A stretch of DNA of 64,000 nucleotides. Source: Conus ventricosus. Its lineage: Eukaryota; Mollusca; Gastropoda; Neogastropoda; Conidae. The notes beneath the pieces were generated by a model, which worked only from the letters and a program-made list of their open reading frames with translations, made no database searches and was not told the origin of the DNA. This document shows, in pieces, positions 34,339 to 44,754 of this stretch. A program made the position numbers and the translations under genes. The DNA lies in the NCBI GenBank assembly GCA_018398815.1, contig CM031628.1:3861286-3925285 (forward strand), written 5' to 3'. Numbering within the stretch: position 1 is the first letter of the stretch; the number at the start of each line of letters is the position of its first letter.

Positions 34339-34827
34339 CTAACCTCCTGTTTCTCTCCACCTCTTGCCAACTCCCAAGACTTCACGAGCAAAGGGGTCTT
34401 GTTCCTGCGCTGCCCTAAACTCATCAGGCGACACATCTATGCCCGACTTCCTTCCTGGAACAACTAACGGTTTAACAGCCTTTTCCTCCTTCTTGCTCCG
34501 TGTTTGAACTGCTGCCCCTGTAGCAGTCAACAACTCAGGATCCCCTGGATCCCTTGCCCCTGGAATATTTCCAATGATCAAATCATGAAGGGGTTTCTCC
34601 ATCACCAACGCAGACAACTCGCCTGAGAAGTAAGGGGTACGTACTTCTATCTTAGCAACTGGAAACTCCCTCACAGTGCCATCGATTAGAGTACAGGTCT
34701 GGATTTGCCCTGTCAAATCCCCTTTATCGACCAGCGTTGTTCGTACTACACCGCATAACAACCAGTGTCTCGTAACACTTTCACCCTCTGCTGGCCAATC
34801 CACCCTTCTTCCACTGTAACGAACCAC
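34339..34827 (-). pseudogene. LTR element: aspartic protease and linker
   Basis: The catalytic DTG triplet is visible at 34769-34761 (RDTGC) in one frame; the following strand region continues in another frame (VRTTLVDKGDL, FSGELSALVMEKPLHDLIIG), so a small indel separates them. The pattern fits a retropepsin that would cut Gag-Pol. The acidic linker before the integrase (DEFRAAQEQDPF) follows in frame. Confidence 0.7.
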
Positions 34828-35730
34828 TCAGCCTAGTGCCCTCCATCCCTGACACTGACTGCTGTCCAGTGCTAGCCATAAGCTGCACTCCACCCTCTTC
34901 AGACTGAATCCCTTTTGGTTCCACTGCAGGTCGTTTCCCTTGACGACCCTTATCCACCTCTTGCAAGGCTGCTGCCTTCTGGAACCTCATGCGACAATCC
35001 CTCGCCACATGTCCCTTCTTGTGACAAATGAAACACCTAATGTCCCTTTGCCCTTCCTTCTGCCCCACCACTGGGTTTGCAGACTTTGCAGAAAACTCCC
35101 CTAGTCTCCTTGCACTCTTCTCACCTGTGCCTAGCACCTGTTTCTCCTGCACCTTAGTGCCCAAACGTGCCTCTCTATACACCTCTGCGAACTTCAACAA
35201 CTCCCCTGCTGTCTCTGGCTGTCTCTCTTTCAAATGTATAGTTAACTCAGGGCCGCAACCTGACAAAATCTGTTCTTTCATAACTAGCTCTTTCAATTCA
35301 GCGAACTCCTTTTCGTACCACTCAACTCTAACCATTTCTCAAAATAGTGATCCAAACGTGCACCAAACTGAGTGTACGTCTCACCTGCTTGTAATTTAGC
35401 TGAACGAAATTTCTTCCTGAATCCTTCCTCTGTGAGGTCAAATCCTTTCATCAACGATTCCTTCACAGCGCCGAAATCAGACTGTTGTTCTGCTGGTAAC
35501 GCAGTAAAAATCTGTAATGCCTTACCCGTCAGTAACGCTGACAAAATGACTGCCCACTCTTCTGGAGGCCAACCCTGACTGGTTGCAAACGTTTCGAAAC
35601 GACTGATGTATGCATCAATCGAATCGGTCCCCTTCCGAGAATTTTGGCAACTTGGGTCGGGGGCGTAACTGCGCACAGAGTCGCTGGAAACTGAACTCCC
35701 ATCCTCGGGGGTCTCCCTTTGTATTCTCAC
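34781..35730 (-). pseudogene. LTR element: Gag with CCHC zinc knuckle
   Basis: Two overlapping minus frames (35730-35293 and 35335-34781) make one protein with a frameshift near 35320. The capsid part reads RFETFATSQGWPPEEWAVIL and FDLTEEGFRKKFRSAKLQ, and the C-terminal helices resemble the SCAN-like capsid of Gmr1-type Gag. The knuckle is CFICHKKGHVARDC (C-x2-C-x4-H-x4-C). It would package element RNA. Gag is the best-preserved part of the element. Confidence 0.82.
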
Positions 35731-36409
35731 CTTTTCTAACTCTAATTGAATCCTTACGCTTCGCTAGCCTGATTAGCCTGAATCCTTAATCTTTCTGTTC
35801 CTGCGTCATTCTTTCTGTTTCCTGCGCTGCGCTAGCTTTAGTCCTTTCCTGCTCTGCTATTTCTACTGCAACACGGCGTCTTTCCGCGCGTTCATCTCTT
35901 TCCATCTTTTGTTGGTTTCAACGAATGCACGCAACTCATCTCCTGAGTAACCTAGATCACGAGCGACGCTCACAAGTTGTTCAATAGGGGTGTTTCTTTT
36001 CTTCCGCCATTATATCTCTTTCTTTTCTTTTTGAACAAGATTTTATAACTACGACAGCCAAACTGGTGGTTACCGACACGAGTGACGTAATAGCACAATC
36101 CTATGAATGATAATATTAGCTTGGGACAACGTAGTTAGTTTTTATAAGACGCCCAGCGCCTGACCCAACTATGAGAGCGAATTATAGGCAATCTGTGCGA
36201 AATAAGTACTCTGGGGCTGAAATGCCAAGCCTAGTATTAACTATCTTGGAAGCAATGCCAAGCCTAGTATTTAACTATCTTGGGAACATACAGTAAGACA
36301 ACCCCTTGTCTTAGGATTACAATACTTGAATCCCACCCAGCTTCCTCTCTGAGAAGTTGAACAATTATAATAAATGGGCCAGAATATCCTGGCAGGCTCG
36401 CCAATAAAT

Positions 36410-37776
36410 TGTCAACCTCGGTGTAATGTCAGTGGAGGAAGGACTAGCGCACAGCCCAAACACACTCACAGCTTGCTTACAATCTCATTCATATATCATG
36501 CATTCGTCACATCAAACCACTAGTAAAGTCTATAACTTTACTACACATGATCATAGAACGAAACATCGATGCATATGGAATCAAACAAAATAAAACATTC
36601 TCTCTTTCCTGAACTTCACAAAATCATTTATCTAAAACATCATTAACTAACCCGGGTATAAATAGATTTCTACTTTACCTGGCCAGGTGATCTTAACTAT
36701 TCACGAATCACTGTCTTTCTTTTCTTTTCTTTTTCTTTCACTGTCACTTTCACAACACGACACAGCTGCTGGCACTGGTGTTGGTCTACTTGCACCGGTC
36801 AAGCTGGACTGCTGGCACCGGTCAGGCTGGACTGCTGATGAAGGTGGCGCTGGCCAAGTATGAGGTCGAACCCCAGTGAGGATAGAACAGTGACTATCAA
36901 CATCGATCTGTTCTCCTTTCTTTCTTCCTGCATTAACGCATTGCACTCTCTCTCTCTCTCTCTTCTAGTCTGCTCTTATCAAATGGACATGGTTGCTTTC
37001 TTTTCTTTTTTCTTTTCTTTCTTTTCTTCTTCATTAGTTAGCAACTCTCTCTCTCTCCACATCTCTCCTCAGTCCTTCCTCTGCAGACTATCTCATGCTA
37101 ATCTCTCAACTTCGTTCTCTTCTCTCCTCCCCTCATCTCTCTGCTTTTCTCTCCTCAGAGATTACACTCGGACCTCTCTCTCTCTCTGTCTCTCTGTTCG
37201 TTCTCCCCTCGTTCCTCGTTCTCTCACTCTCACATCCTTCTTATTCGTTCCGATCTGTCAAAAAAAGGGCGAGTACCATTGGTCAGTATTTTTACCCCTG
37301 ACACCCGGAGTTATCTCCCTCTAATTCCATTGGATGTTCAAATCATGCCAGTCATGCCTACACGCCTTACTCTCTGTGGTGGTCAATTGGTCATTTAATT
37401 GATTAGCTAATTTCACCCCCACCACACACTACCTTCCCCCCTTTCCTCCTTAACTGGCGCCGTGTGGCTTAAGTCGTGGACACTGGTCACTCTAAATTGG
37501 CTAGATGAGTCTGGGTAGGCTCCACGACGTCTGACCAAACCTACCGAGACCTGTCGGCCCAGCCACTCAGACTGTCTGCTGTCTCCCCGCTATGCTAAAT
37601 TGGCTGGATGCGACGCATGAAGCCGTCTTCCTGAAGCCTCTCCGCTAAGCTTAATTGGCCGGACCCGACCCATGGGCCCGTCTATCTGGCGCCTAGAATG
37701 TTTGAGTTGAAGCTTATGTCCGAACAAATTGGCTGGCGACTCCACGAGTTGGGTTGTTTCATTTTTGTCCGTGACA
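36410..37776 (-). repeat. LTR (5' LTR in element orientation)
   Basis: 1367 bp, same ends as its partner and about 99% identical by eye, which points to a recent insertion. The element's promoter would lie here, reading towards lower coordinates. Confidence 0.95.
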
Positions 37777-37932
37777 TACACAGTGTAAATAAAGGTAAGC
37801 TTTCACTTTAATGTTGATGTGGTTGTGATATGTGCTACCGCTGCATGTGTCCCTGGAAATCAGTCAGTGTCCCTGGTTTTGAAAAAGTATGTCCCTGAAA
37901 GAGGCGGAAGGGGGTAGGCAGCCCTGCATTCC

Positions 37933-38365
37933 AATGGAACAACTAGTATTGAATAAAAGTAGCACCAGGAGTGGCGGTCAATGTTATACCATACCTGCAT
38001 CAAATATTGACAGCCACTTACATTCTTTTTATCCCAGTTCTGTACGGCTGTGGAACTCGCTGCCGGGTGCCATCAAGATTGCCACAAGTGCAATCTCATT
38101 CAAAAAACAAATTGATTCGACAGTTTTGAGATCTGCATATTGACGATTTTCTATTTTTACTTCCCCTCATATTTTACTATTACCTGGGCCTGAATTTGGC
38201 CATTGCTTTTATCTTCTTGAATATCGAGTGCGACCCCTTGTTGCCAAGTTTGCTCCAGGGGCCAACAGTCTGAGTCGCACTGTTTTATGTTTTATTTTAC
38301 TTTTTAACATGTGCGCTGGTGACCTACTCGTTTTTGAGTGAACCAGTATTTTAGGAAGAAGAAGA
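37933..38365 (+). pseudogene. LINE C-terminus and 3' tail, second piece
   Basis: Resumes the LINE frame after the hAT with MEQLVLNKSSTRSGG, then SVRLWNSLPGAIKIATSAIS, FKKQ and a stop near 38143. The 3' UTR of about 200 bp ends in a (GAA)n tail at 38355-38368, as in several non-LTR clades that use microsatellite tails instead of poly(A). Confidence 0.8.
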
Positions 38366-38605
38366 AGAACAGTAACAACGTTTAAGTCAGCAAAACCCAC
38401 CAACACCACCAACAGCAAAAACTTGGGTAACAGCGGGCCTGGGGAACACCGGGACCGGGATTTGCGGGAATGGGGAACAGTGGGATCGTCACAGGGTGGG
38501 GAACAACGAAACTGGGGAACTTAGGGACTGAATTTCGATTTTTTTCTTGAGGGGAACACTGGGACTGGGGAATATAGAGACTGGGGAACAGTGGCAGGAC
38601 CCCCC

Positions 38606-39139
38606 AAAAAAATCTCTCTCTCTCAGGATCCTTCTTCACCACCGTCGGACGGATCTCCACAATCATTTGGCTGAGTATTTTGAGACCATGTTGTCCGCGA
38701 CACTTCAGAGGGTCAGCGACCCCTCAAAAAAAAAGAAGAAAAATAAAATAATTATAATCTATCTAGGTGTATACCGTATGCTATATTGTTCACTCTTCTC
38801 AGTTTTTACCTTGCTTGTATTCTTAAATTGGTCCATAAGTATAGGCTCAGAGTCAAACAAGATTTGCCCATAATATTTTATATATTTCTCATTAGATAAA
38901 TAATGATTTTAGTTATTCAACGGCTTATTTCCTTTCTTCTCGTCTTTCTCATTTTACCTTTCTAACCCCCTCTCTGACTGCTTTGGGGTGCCTTTGGATT
39001 CTGGTTTGCAATCAGTTGTCTTGCTGATGAGTCGCAGTCAGTGGATGAAAGACCCCCTAGCAGGCAGTGTGAGTGGCTGAATGGTTTTCAAGATGGACCA
39101 TAGTACTTTACCATCTGCTGCTAGTGAAGGATATAAAGT
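38606..39139. other. Spacer, no gene seen
   Basis: AT-rich sequence with a short CT run at 38610. Short ORFs on either strand match nothing recognised. Confidence 0.6.
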
Positions 39140-39469
39140 ATTACCAGGGATGAAAACTCCTCCGCCGTCTCCGCCGTTATTTTTTCGCATCTCCGCCGAA
39201 AGAAAAAGTCTCCGCCGAAAAATTATTCGAAGAATGAAGCTCAGAAACGATCTCAACTTGTCTGCACAGCGAATTTCTTCTCTGTCGGTAATGTTCTTAA
39301 ACGGCGTAGTTCTCATTCTGCTTCCTTCCAGTATCATTTCTCATCGTGGCGTCGATTCACAGTGAGTTTGCCGCCAGTGAGTGCAAACAAAACGAAAAAA
39401 AAAAAAAAAAGAAAGAAGTATGTGAACCACTAGAAGACCGAGTGGCAGCAGAAGGACGTGTGTGACCGC

Positions 39470-39660
39470 AGAGTCACGGATGTAATAAGAAAACATGACA
39501 AAGACAGCGAATTTGAAGTGTTTTGCGAGCCTTGCCAAAAACGTGTCTACTTTGGTAGTCATGGCTTTGTGGCAATAAGAGATCACATGGCTTTGTGGCA
39601 ATAAGAGATCACATCGAGCGCCCCAGTCACCAACAGAAAATGTGTGTGTTTCCCACACCA
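39470..39660 (+). pseudogene. BED finger broken by a 26-bp tandem duplication
   Basis: The frame reads EFEVFCEPCQKRVYFGSHGF, then AIRDH and, in another frame, the second histidine and QQKM. The 26 bp at 39561-39586 are repeated exactly at 39587-39612; being not a multiple of three, this duplication shifts the frame between the zinc-ligand histidines. Confidence 0.7.
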
Positions 39661-40047
39661 TTACAGCATGTTTTCAGATCATTGGGTATGCAACAATCTA
39701 CGTTTAATTTCCAAAGATAGTTTGACTCCTACTCTAAGTACTTCCACTCGTAGAGTCTTCAAAGCAAGGGAAAAAACGTCAAAGTGACAAAAAGAATATA
39801 AAAGAACAAATGACATCAAAATAAACTGATGTCACAACAGTATTGTGTAACACTTTTCCCCTGGTATAATGCAAACGTTTGCTACATTTGTTAGGTGTCT
39901 GCTAACAGCCCCCCTATGAAATCCTTTTCCACCAGCCCACTACCTATATACTTCCTCTACTCCTTCTCCCCCAACCCCCACCCTCACCCCACAACACACA
40001 TACCCCACACACTTCGCCCCCTCCCCCCACCCCTGTCCCCACCTCAC

Positions 40048-40051
40048 ACAC

Positions 40052-40115
<64 letters not shown>

Positions 40116-40152
40116 ACCCCACACCCACACCACACACCACCCACCCACACAC

Positions 40153-40185
<33 letters not shown>

Positions 40186-40280
40186 ACACACACCACGCAC
40201 ACACACACACACACACTTGCCAGGGGGGGGGGGGGGGGGGGGGGGGGGAGGATATTAGTTGTAAGCGGAAGTGGGGGGGG
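40048..40280. repeat. Long poly-C, CA and poly-G tracts
   Basis: C runs of about 68 (40048-40115) and 29 (40157-40185) separated by CA-rich sequence, then G runs at 40215-40248 and 40272-40282. Complementary C and G runs on one strand could pair. They may also be collapsed or mis-called sequence. Confidence 0.85.
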
Positions 40281-40850
40281 GGGTGTACTGTTGTGACAGT
40301 TTGTTTTTTATGTCATTTGTTCTATGTTCTTTTTTGTGTTTAGTGTTTCCTGACGAAGGGTCTAAGGCCCAAAGCTTCAGTTTTTTTTTTTTTAAAGGAC
40401 TTCAAAGTAATCATTTTTTCATATTGTGTTTATTGAAGTCCAGCAGTCGTTTTCATACATCTGATTTACTTAGTTTGATTTCCCACTCTGATTTACTTAT
40501 CTACAGGCCTTATTCTTTATGTCCTGAAAGCACTGTTTGTCAAATTTTCTTTAGCTAGAGTTCTGAGGATTCATCATACTAAATGTTTGTCTCAGTTGAC
40601 AGTTTCTTTCCACATCAGTCTCAGTCTTCATGGTGTTGAAAGCTGTTCTATAGAATGAGTTGTTTAGAAGCAAGAAAGTGATCTCTAAAGATTTTTATGC
40701 CTTAATACAAAATATGCTTCAGCTTCAGGGGGCACCGCCCCCTGACCCCCGCCGGGCTGTTGCCCATGTACCCCACTGGGGGCCCATGGTGAACCCCAGA
40801 TCCCCGCCAATCTCCTCTTTTTAAAAAAAAACTGTTTTCATCCTGATTAC

Positions 40851-42328
40851 CCTACTGTTCTGCCTGATCAGTGGGGTGGCTGTAATTTGGCTTCAGGCGG
40901 GGGGGGGGGGGGGGGGGGGGGGGGGGGTCCTTGTTTGCTTCAGTACTGTGTACCCTTACTGTCAGAAGAGACAAGTTTGTGTTTTTTAAGGTTGCATGGC
41001 TGGAATACAGGTGACCTTATCGTGGTGTACAGGATTCTTCGTGAGTAATACGACCCTGTTGCTGCTGAAATTTGCCCATTTTTGATGCCAGGTAGAACAT
41101 GGGGACATCAACTTTAAATTAACAAAGGAATGAAATGACACTTTTTACTATTTTACGCTCCTCATTTTATTTTCACAGAGTAAGCTCAACCTAAAATAAA
41201 TTTCTGTATGGGAATGTTGGTTTTACTTTTAAAAATTAAGTACTTCAAAAAGCTAGACATTAAGAACTAGATGTGAACAGAACTTTTCTGTCATATGTTA
41301 AAGCATAACTAGCTTTAAAAGAACATCAAAATACCAATTTAGATTTGTGAATAAACAGTGATATTAGAGGACAAGAAGCTTTATGCATATCTAGTGCCTG
41401 CATGATATTTATGCTTATGATCTTTGACTTTTACTTTGAATCTTTTTTTTATTTTTTATTTGCTTTTGTTTTTTCTGTTCTTTCTTCCTAGCCTGAAGGT
41501 TAAAGCTCACAAGTGTTGTTCATGATTTGTGTCGTTACATGTGAAGGGTATTTAGAAAACATGTATAGAACTTAGAAGAAGGTTGCAACAATGGTTTCGC
41601 TACTTGAGCAATGGAAACAAGTTTTAAAGAATGGGTGTATCCAGAGGTTGTGGAAATGTGTAATTTCAGGAATGGGAGAATTTTTTTTTCACTTTAAGTA
41701 ACCCATGATAATAGTAAAAGCTAGCATTTGATTTTGAATGCTGCTGCTTTTCACTCACTTGGCTGTGTATGGGTTTGTTGGGTGATTTGCCAGTTTATTG
41801 AAAAAAAAAGAAAAGCAAACGAAAACCAAGAAAAGAAAACTTAGTACCTGTGCTGTATGAACTGTTAGCAAAAGGGTTCATGCTCATTGAATGAATATAT
41901 TAAATTGTGTGTTTCTCTCTTGGGTGTTTGCTAGGTGGGAGTTTGTCCTAGGGATATACGGTTTAGTGTCCATGACAATCATAAATGCCAAAGCATAAAT
42001 GATTGGTTGTAATTTGTAATGATGTTAAATCGCTGGATAAAGTCACTATTTTACCACACTATTTTAGTGACTGATTATTGTAAAGAAATACAGCCCTGAT
42101 GTGGCCCTTTGCGGTCGGCTGGGCTATAAGCAACATTATCTTATTGTAAAGAAAAAAGTAAGATTTGGTGAGGGTTGGGGGGGGGGGGGGAGAAAGAACA
42201 TTGGTTTGTAGCAGGTCTGCATTTTCAAATGTGAGTACAATGTTCTTTAAACATATGCACAAAGCTTTTCCCATTTAAAATGGGGCTGTGTCAGTTGTTG
42301 ACCCTCTGCCTCACCAAACAACATGATC
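40851..42328. other. AT-rich spacer, no gene
   Basis: Apart from a G26 run at 40902-40927, no repeat, RNA gene or protein domain is recognised. Around 40990-41085 there is weak similarity to the reverse complement of 10490-10570, the 3' part of the inner hAT, so an old hAT tail may lie here. Confidence 0.5.
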
Positions 42329-42505
42329 GTAGAAAGGTGGCGGCCTTCGCCTTATCCCTAACTCCCCTTCCTGTAGAAAGGTGGCGGCCTTCACCTTATC
42401 CCTAACTCCCCTTCCTGTAGAAAGGTGGCGGCCTTCACCTTATCCCTAACTCCCTTCCTGTAGAAAGGTGGCGGCCTTCACCTTATCCCTAACTCCCCTT
42501 CCTCT
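42329..42505. repeat. 44-bp tandem repeat, four units
   Basis: Unit GTAGAAAGGTGGCGGCCTTC plus ACCTTATCCCTAACTCCCCT and TCCT; starts at 42329, 42373, 42417 and 42460. It occupies the place of the 1.95-kb G-rich array of the left copy, just upstream of exon A', and shares its complement core. Confidence 0.92.
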
Positions 42506-42616
42506 CCCAATCACCAGGAGTACTGATTTTGCTGTCCAGAGGTTATCAGCTATGCAATACATACTGACTGAGACCGAGACGGACAGTGGTCCATCCATCT
42601 CACATCAGTTGATGTC

Positions 42617-42830
42617 TGTTAACAGGTGGGACATCAGTGGATGATGTGTGTTGACAGGTGGGACAGCAGTTGTGATGTGTGTTGACAAGTTAGACAGCAG
42701 TTGTGATGTGCGTTGACAAGTTAGACAGCAGTTGTGATGTGTGTTGACAGGTTAGACAGCAGTTGTGATGTGTGTTGACAGGTTGGACAGCAGTTGTGAT
42801 GTGTGTTGACAGGTTGGACAGCAGTTGTGT
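42617..42830. repeat. 31-bp tandem repeat overlapping the exon A' splice acceptor
   Basis: About seven units of GTTGACAGGTTGGACAGCAG plus TTGTGATGTGT. The left copy has a single unit here. Each unit carries TTGACAG|GT, the acceptor I assign to exon A', so the right gene has several near-identical candidate acceptors in a row. The last unit runs into the coding part of the exon. Confidence 0.85.
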
Positions 42831-42994
42831 TCATGGTGGTACTCGGTGGGCCGACTCATTCCCTGGCTGGGGGCCTGTGCATCGGAACTGAAGTGGCCCT
42901 GAACAAGGGCGAGGCCGTTGTGAGATGTCCCTCCCAGTCAGTGTCAAGGACACACGACACCGCGTCCTCGTCAAAGACTTCAGCAACTTGAAAG
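42813..42994 (+). CDS. Exon A' (right copy): signal peptide / Ig-like first half, frameshifted
   Basis: The acceptor TTGACAG precedes 42813 and the donor G|GTGAAA follows 42994. The start reads a hydrophobic GWTAVVFMVVLGGPTHSLAG, a convincing signal peptide, with an in-frame ATG at 42832, then the Ig part GGLCIGTEVALNKGEAVVRC. After RC one C is missing compared with the left copy (TGTCCCTCC against TGTCCCCTCC), so the frame leaves the Ig reading and stops. The exon is 182 bp where 183 would keep phase 1. It also lacks 18 bp near the donor, an in-frame loss of six codons (left ends ...ADK, right ...NLK). Damage or base-calling error cannot be separated here. Confidence 0.7.
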
Positions 42995-43261
42995 GTGAAA
43001 GACACTGTGTCAGTGTATGTGTGTGAAATGCAAGCATAAATAATGAAATGTTAGATTACTAGTACTGATAGTAAACTATCAGTGTTATATGAGAGAGAGA
43101 GAGAAAGAGAGAGACTAAAAAAAAATACAGGTGATTATGTCACAAGATAGGGGTTTTTTTAGGGGGGGGAAAGGCACTTCTTGCATATGACTAAAGTACT
43201 GTTGTGTTTAAACATAATCACATTTTCAAAGGAATGCCGAATGTCATTGTGTCAAAATGTG

Positions 43262-43334
43262 TTCTCTCTCTCTCTCTCTCTCTCTCTTCCCCCCCTCTCT
43301 CTCCCCCTCTCTCTCTCTCTCCCCTCCCCCCCCT

Positions 43335-43383
<49 letters not shown>

Positions 43384-43386
43384 CTT
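43262..43386. repeat. (TC)n microsatellite
   Basis: CT-rich tract in the A'-B' intron; the left intron has GA tracts in the corresponding place. The following 43408-43465 matches the reverse complement of 20103-20165. Confidence 0.9.
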
Positions 43387-43617
43387 TTTTTCTCTCTGGG
43401 GTGTTAGTCCTGGTCCAAGGGACCTGAAGGAGGTCCATCGAGAAGGGAAAATTTGTTACCAACTGTTTTCAAATCGCTTCTTTTCTGTAGGTTTGTTTGT
43501 TTGTTTTTCTGTACTCTGGCATTTTTCCAGGAAACAAGATGTTTTACATCATCATCACCAGTGATGTAGGAAGTGAATCTCCCTACAATACACAGTCTCC
43601 TTTGATATCCTCCACAG

Positions 43618-43836
43618 AGTCCGTGCTCCTATGTCGCTGGACTACAGAGGATGCAGACAAGCAAGAATGCATATCCTTGCAGTCCGGCAACGTCAGTCTG
43701 GTGGTTCCGGTGACTGACCAGTTGGTGGTCAAAGTGCCCAAGTCCATGCTGAGGGACAACGGGGTCTACAAGGCTCAGCTGATGCCTGGTGATCACCCGT
43801 TCATCCAGTGTCATGTTCACCACTTCAGTGACACAG
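43618..43836 (+). CDS. Exon B' (right copy): Ig-like domain, second half
   Basis: The acceptor is CCTCCACAG before 43618, the donor GTAGTC after 43836. It is 219 bp and phase 1 at both ends, fully open. It starts with VLLCRWTTEDADKQEC, continues NVSLVVPVTDQLVV, then MLRDNGVYKAQLMPGDH and FIQCHVHHFSDTG. The D-N-G-V-Y motif followed by a cysteine strand is the hallmark F-strand region of Ig-superfamily domains. It aligns residue for residue with the left exon B, with the structural residues kept and several exposed ones changed. Extracellular; ligand unknown. Confidence 0.8.
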
Positions 43837-44171
43837 GTAGTCAGCGGTTTGCAGAAGAGCAGCAGTGTAGAGTAGAGTAACAGTGTTAAGAATTGGAGGT
43901 GCATGCATTCCTATCCACACTGCCATAACACTGTGAGACAGAAATGTACACAAAAATGAAAACTCATTAAAAAACACAAGAAGAAATGTAAATTTCAGTT
44001 TTAGGGATCCCAAATATATACTTTAATTGTTCGGGCTCACCCACAAATAATCAATGCATTCACGCTAATACTTGAAACTGTTAACATTCACAGATAAACA
44101 TGTACACCTTCAGGCCAGTAAATCACACACTTGCACGCACACGGGGCCAAGCGCGCATGCATACATGCAAG

Positions 44172-44172
<1 letters not shown>

Positions 44173-44224
<52 letters not shown>

Positions 44225-44241
44225 CACACACACACACACAC
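44173..44241. repeat. (CA)n microsatellite
   Basis: CA tract in the B'-C' intron, broken once by an AACAC step. Confidence 0.95.
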
Positions 44242-44454
44242 TACTCTCGCGTCTACAGTCTCAACAGAGTACATGTTTTAAATAAAGGTGTTGCTCACAT
44301 GACCAACTGGTCTCGAGAACGTTTTACACGAGTGACCAGTAATCGGAGGCATCCATCCCTGTGATGGGAGCACCACAGCCCTGACAGAAAGAATGATTAT
44401 CTCCCCTGAATTGGGGGCACATGTCCATCACAAGCCTGAAGCATGATTTTTCCT

Positions 44455-44710
44455 GCTTAGACACAGCTAAACGATTGTCAATATCAAATCTCCAAGGTAC
44501 CTGAAGGTTTGATTATTCTGGTTAGACACAGCTCGACAATTGTCAGTATCAAATCTCCAAAGTACCTGAAGGTTTGATTTTTTCTTCTTAGACACGGCTA
44601 AACGATTGTCAGTATCAAATCTCCAAGGTACCTGAGGGTTTGATTTTTCCTGCTTAGACACGGCTAAACGATTGTCAGTATCAAATCTCCAAGGTACCTG
44701 AGGGTTTCCA
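44455..44710. repeat. 65-bp tandem repeat, four units
   Basis: Each unit has TTAGACACGGCTAAACGATT and CAAATCTCCAAGGTACCTGA. Intronic; not found in the left copy. Confidence 0.9.
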
Positions 44711-44754
44711 CTGGAGCAGTTGTCCTCACACAGGTCTCTGATGATGATGTCCAT

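Larger units (their letters stand above)
30948..37776 (-). mobile_element. Ty3/gypsy-type LTR retrotransposon, Gmr1-like domain order, internally deleted
   Basis: A perfect TACAC target duplication (30943-30947, 37777-37781) and TG...CA-ended LTRs of about 1.37 kb define it. It reads on the minus strand. A candidate primer-binding site TGGCGAGCCTGCC (about 36390-36403) lies near the 5' LTR. A polypurine tract GCAAGGGGGAAAT (32316-32328, complement) abuts the 3' LTR. Domain order is gag with CCHC knuckle, protease, integrase zinc finger, integrase C-terminus, RT end, RNase H. Integrase before RT is the Ty1/copia-like order known in the Gmr1-like branch of Ty3/gypsy. Both the integrase catalytic core and the RT core are missing. 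Confidence 0.92.
30179..37926 (+). mobile_element. hAT element with 6-bp target duplication, inserted in the LINE
   Basis: CATTCC at 30173-30178 and 37927-37932 flanks termini CATGGCTGCCTACC and GGTAGGCAGCCCTG. Removing the element restores the LINE frame (VIDIP then MEQLVLNKS), confirming both edges. GTCCCTG-type subterminal motifs occur at both ends. The only transposase part left is the BED-finger N-terminus at about 30451-30936. An LTR retrotransposon inserted within it at 30948. Confidence 0.87.
29566..38605. mobile_element. Element with GGGGAAC-rich inverted termini, filled by nested insertions
   Basis: The left edge CTGCCAGTGTTCCCC (29571) faces GGGGAACAGTGGCAG (about 38584-38598). 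Each terminus continues for about 150 bp as a loose tandem of GTTCCCCAG-type modules (29575-29721; complement at 38431-38598). Modular inverted termini recall foldback elements. No transposase of its own is seen; the inside is a LINE fragment and what has landed in that. No clean target duplication is evident, so the outer boundary is approximate. Confidence 0.5.
39145..40845 (+). mobile_element. hAT derivative with 5-bp target duplication
   Basis: ATTAC at 39140-39144 and 40846-40850 flanks termini CAGGGATGAAAAC and GTTTTCATCCTG. Inside are a damaged BED finger (39480-39640), long poly-C/poly-G tracts (40048-40280), a CCTGACGAAGGGTCTAAGGC motif (40349) and a C/G-rich 3' subterminal block (40726-40815). 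The catalytic core is absent. Confidence 0.82.

Noticed and set aside
39895..40296. Proline/histidine- or glycine-rich proteins
   Set aside because: Compositional translations of poly-C, poly-G and CA tracts.
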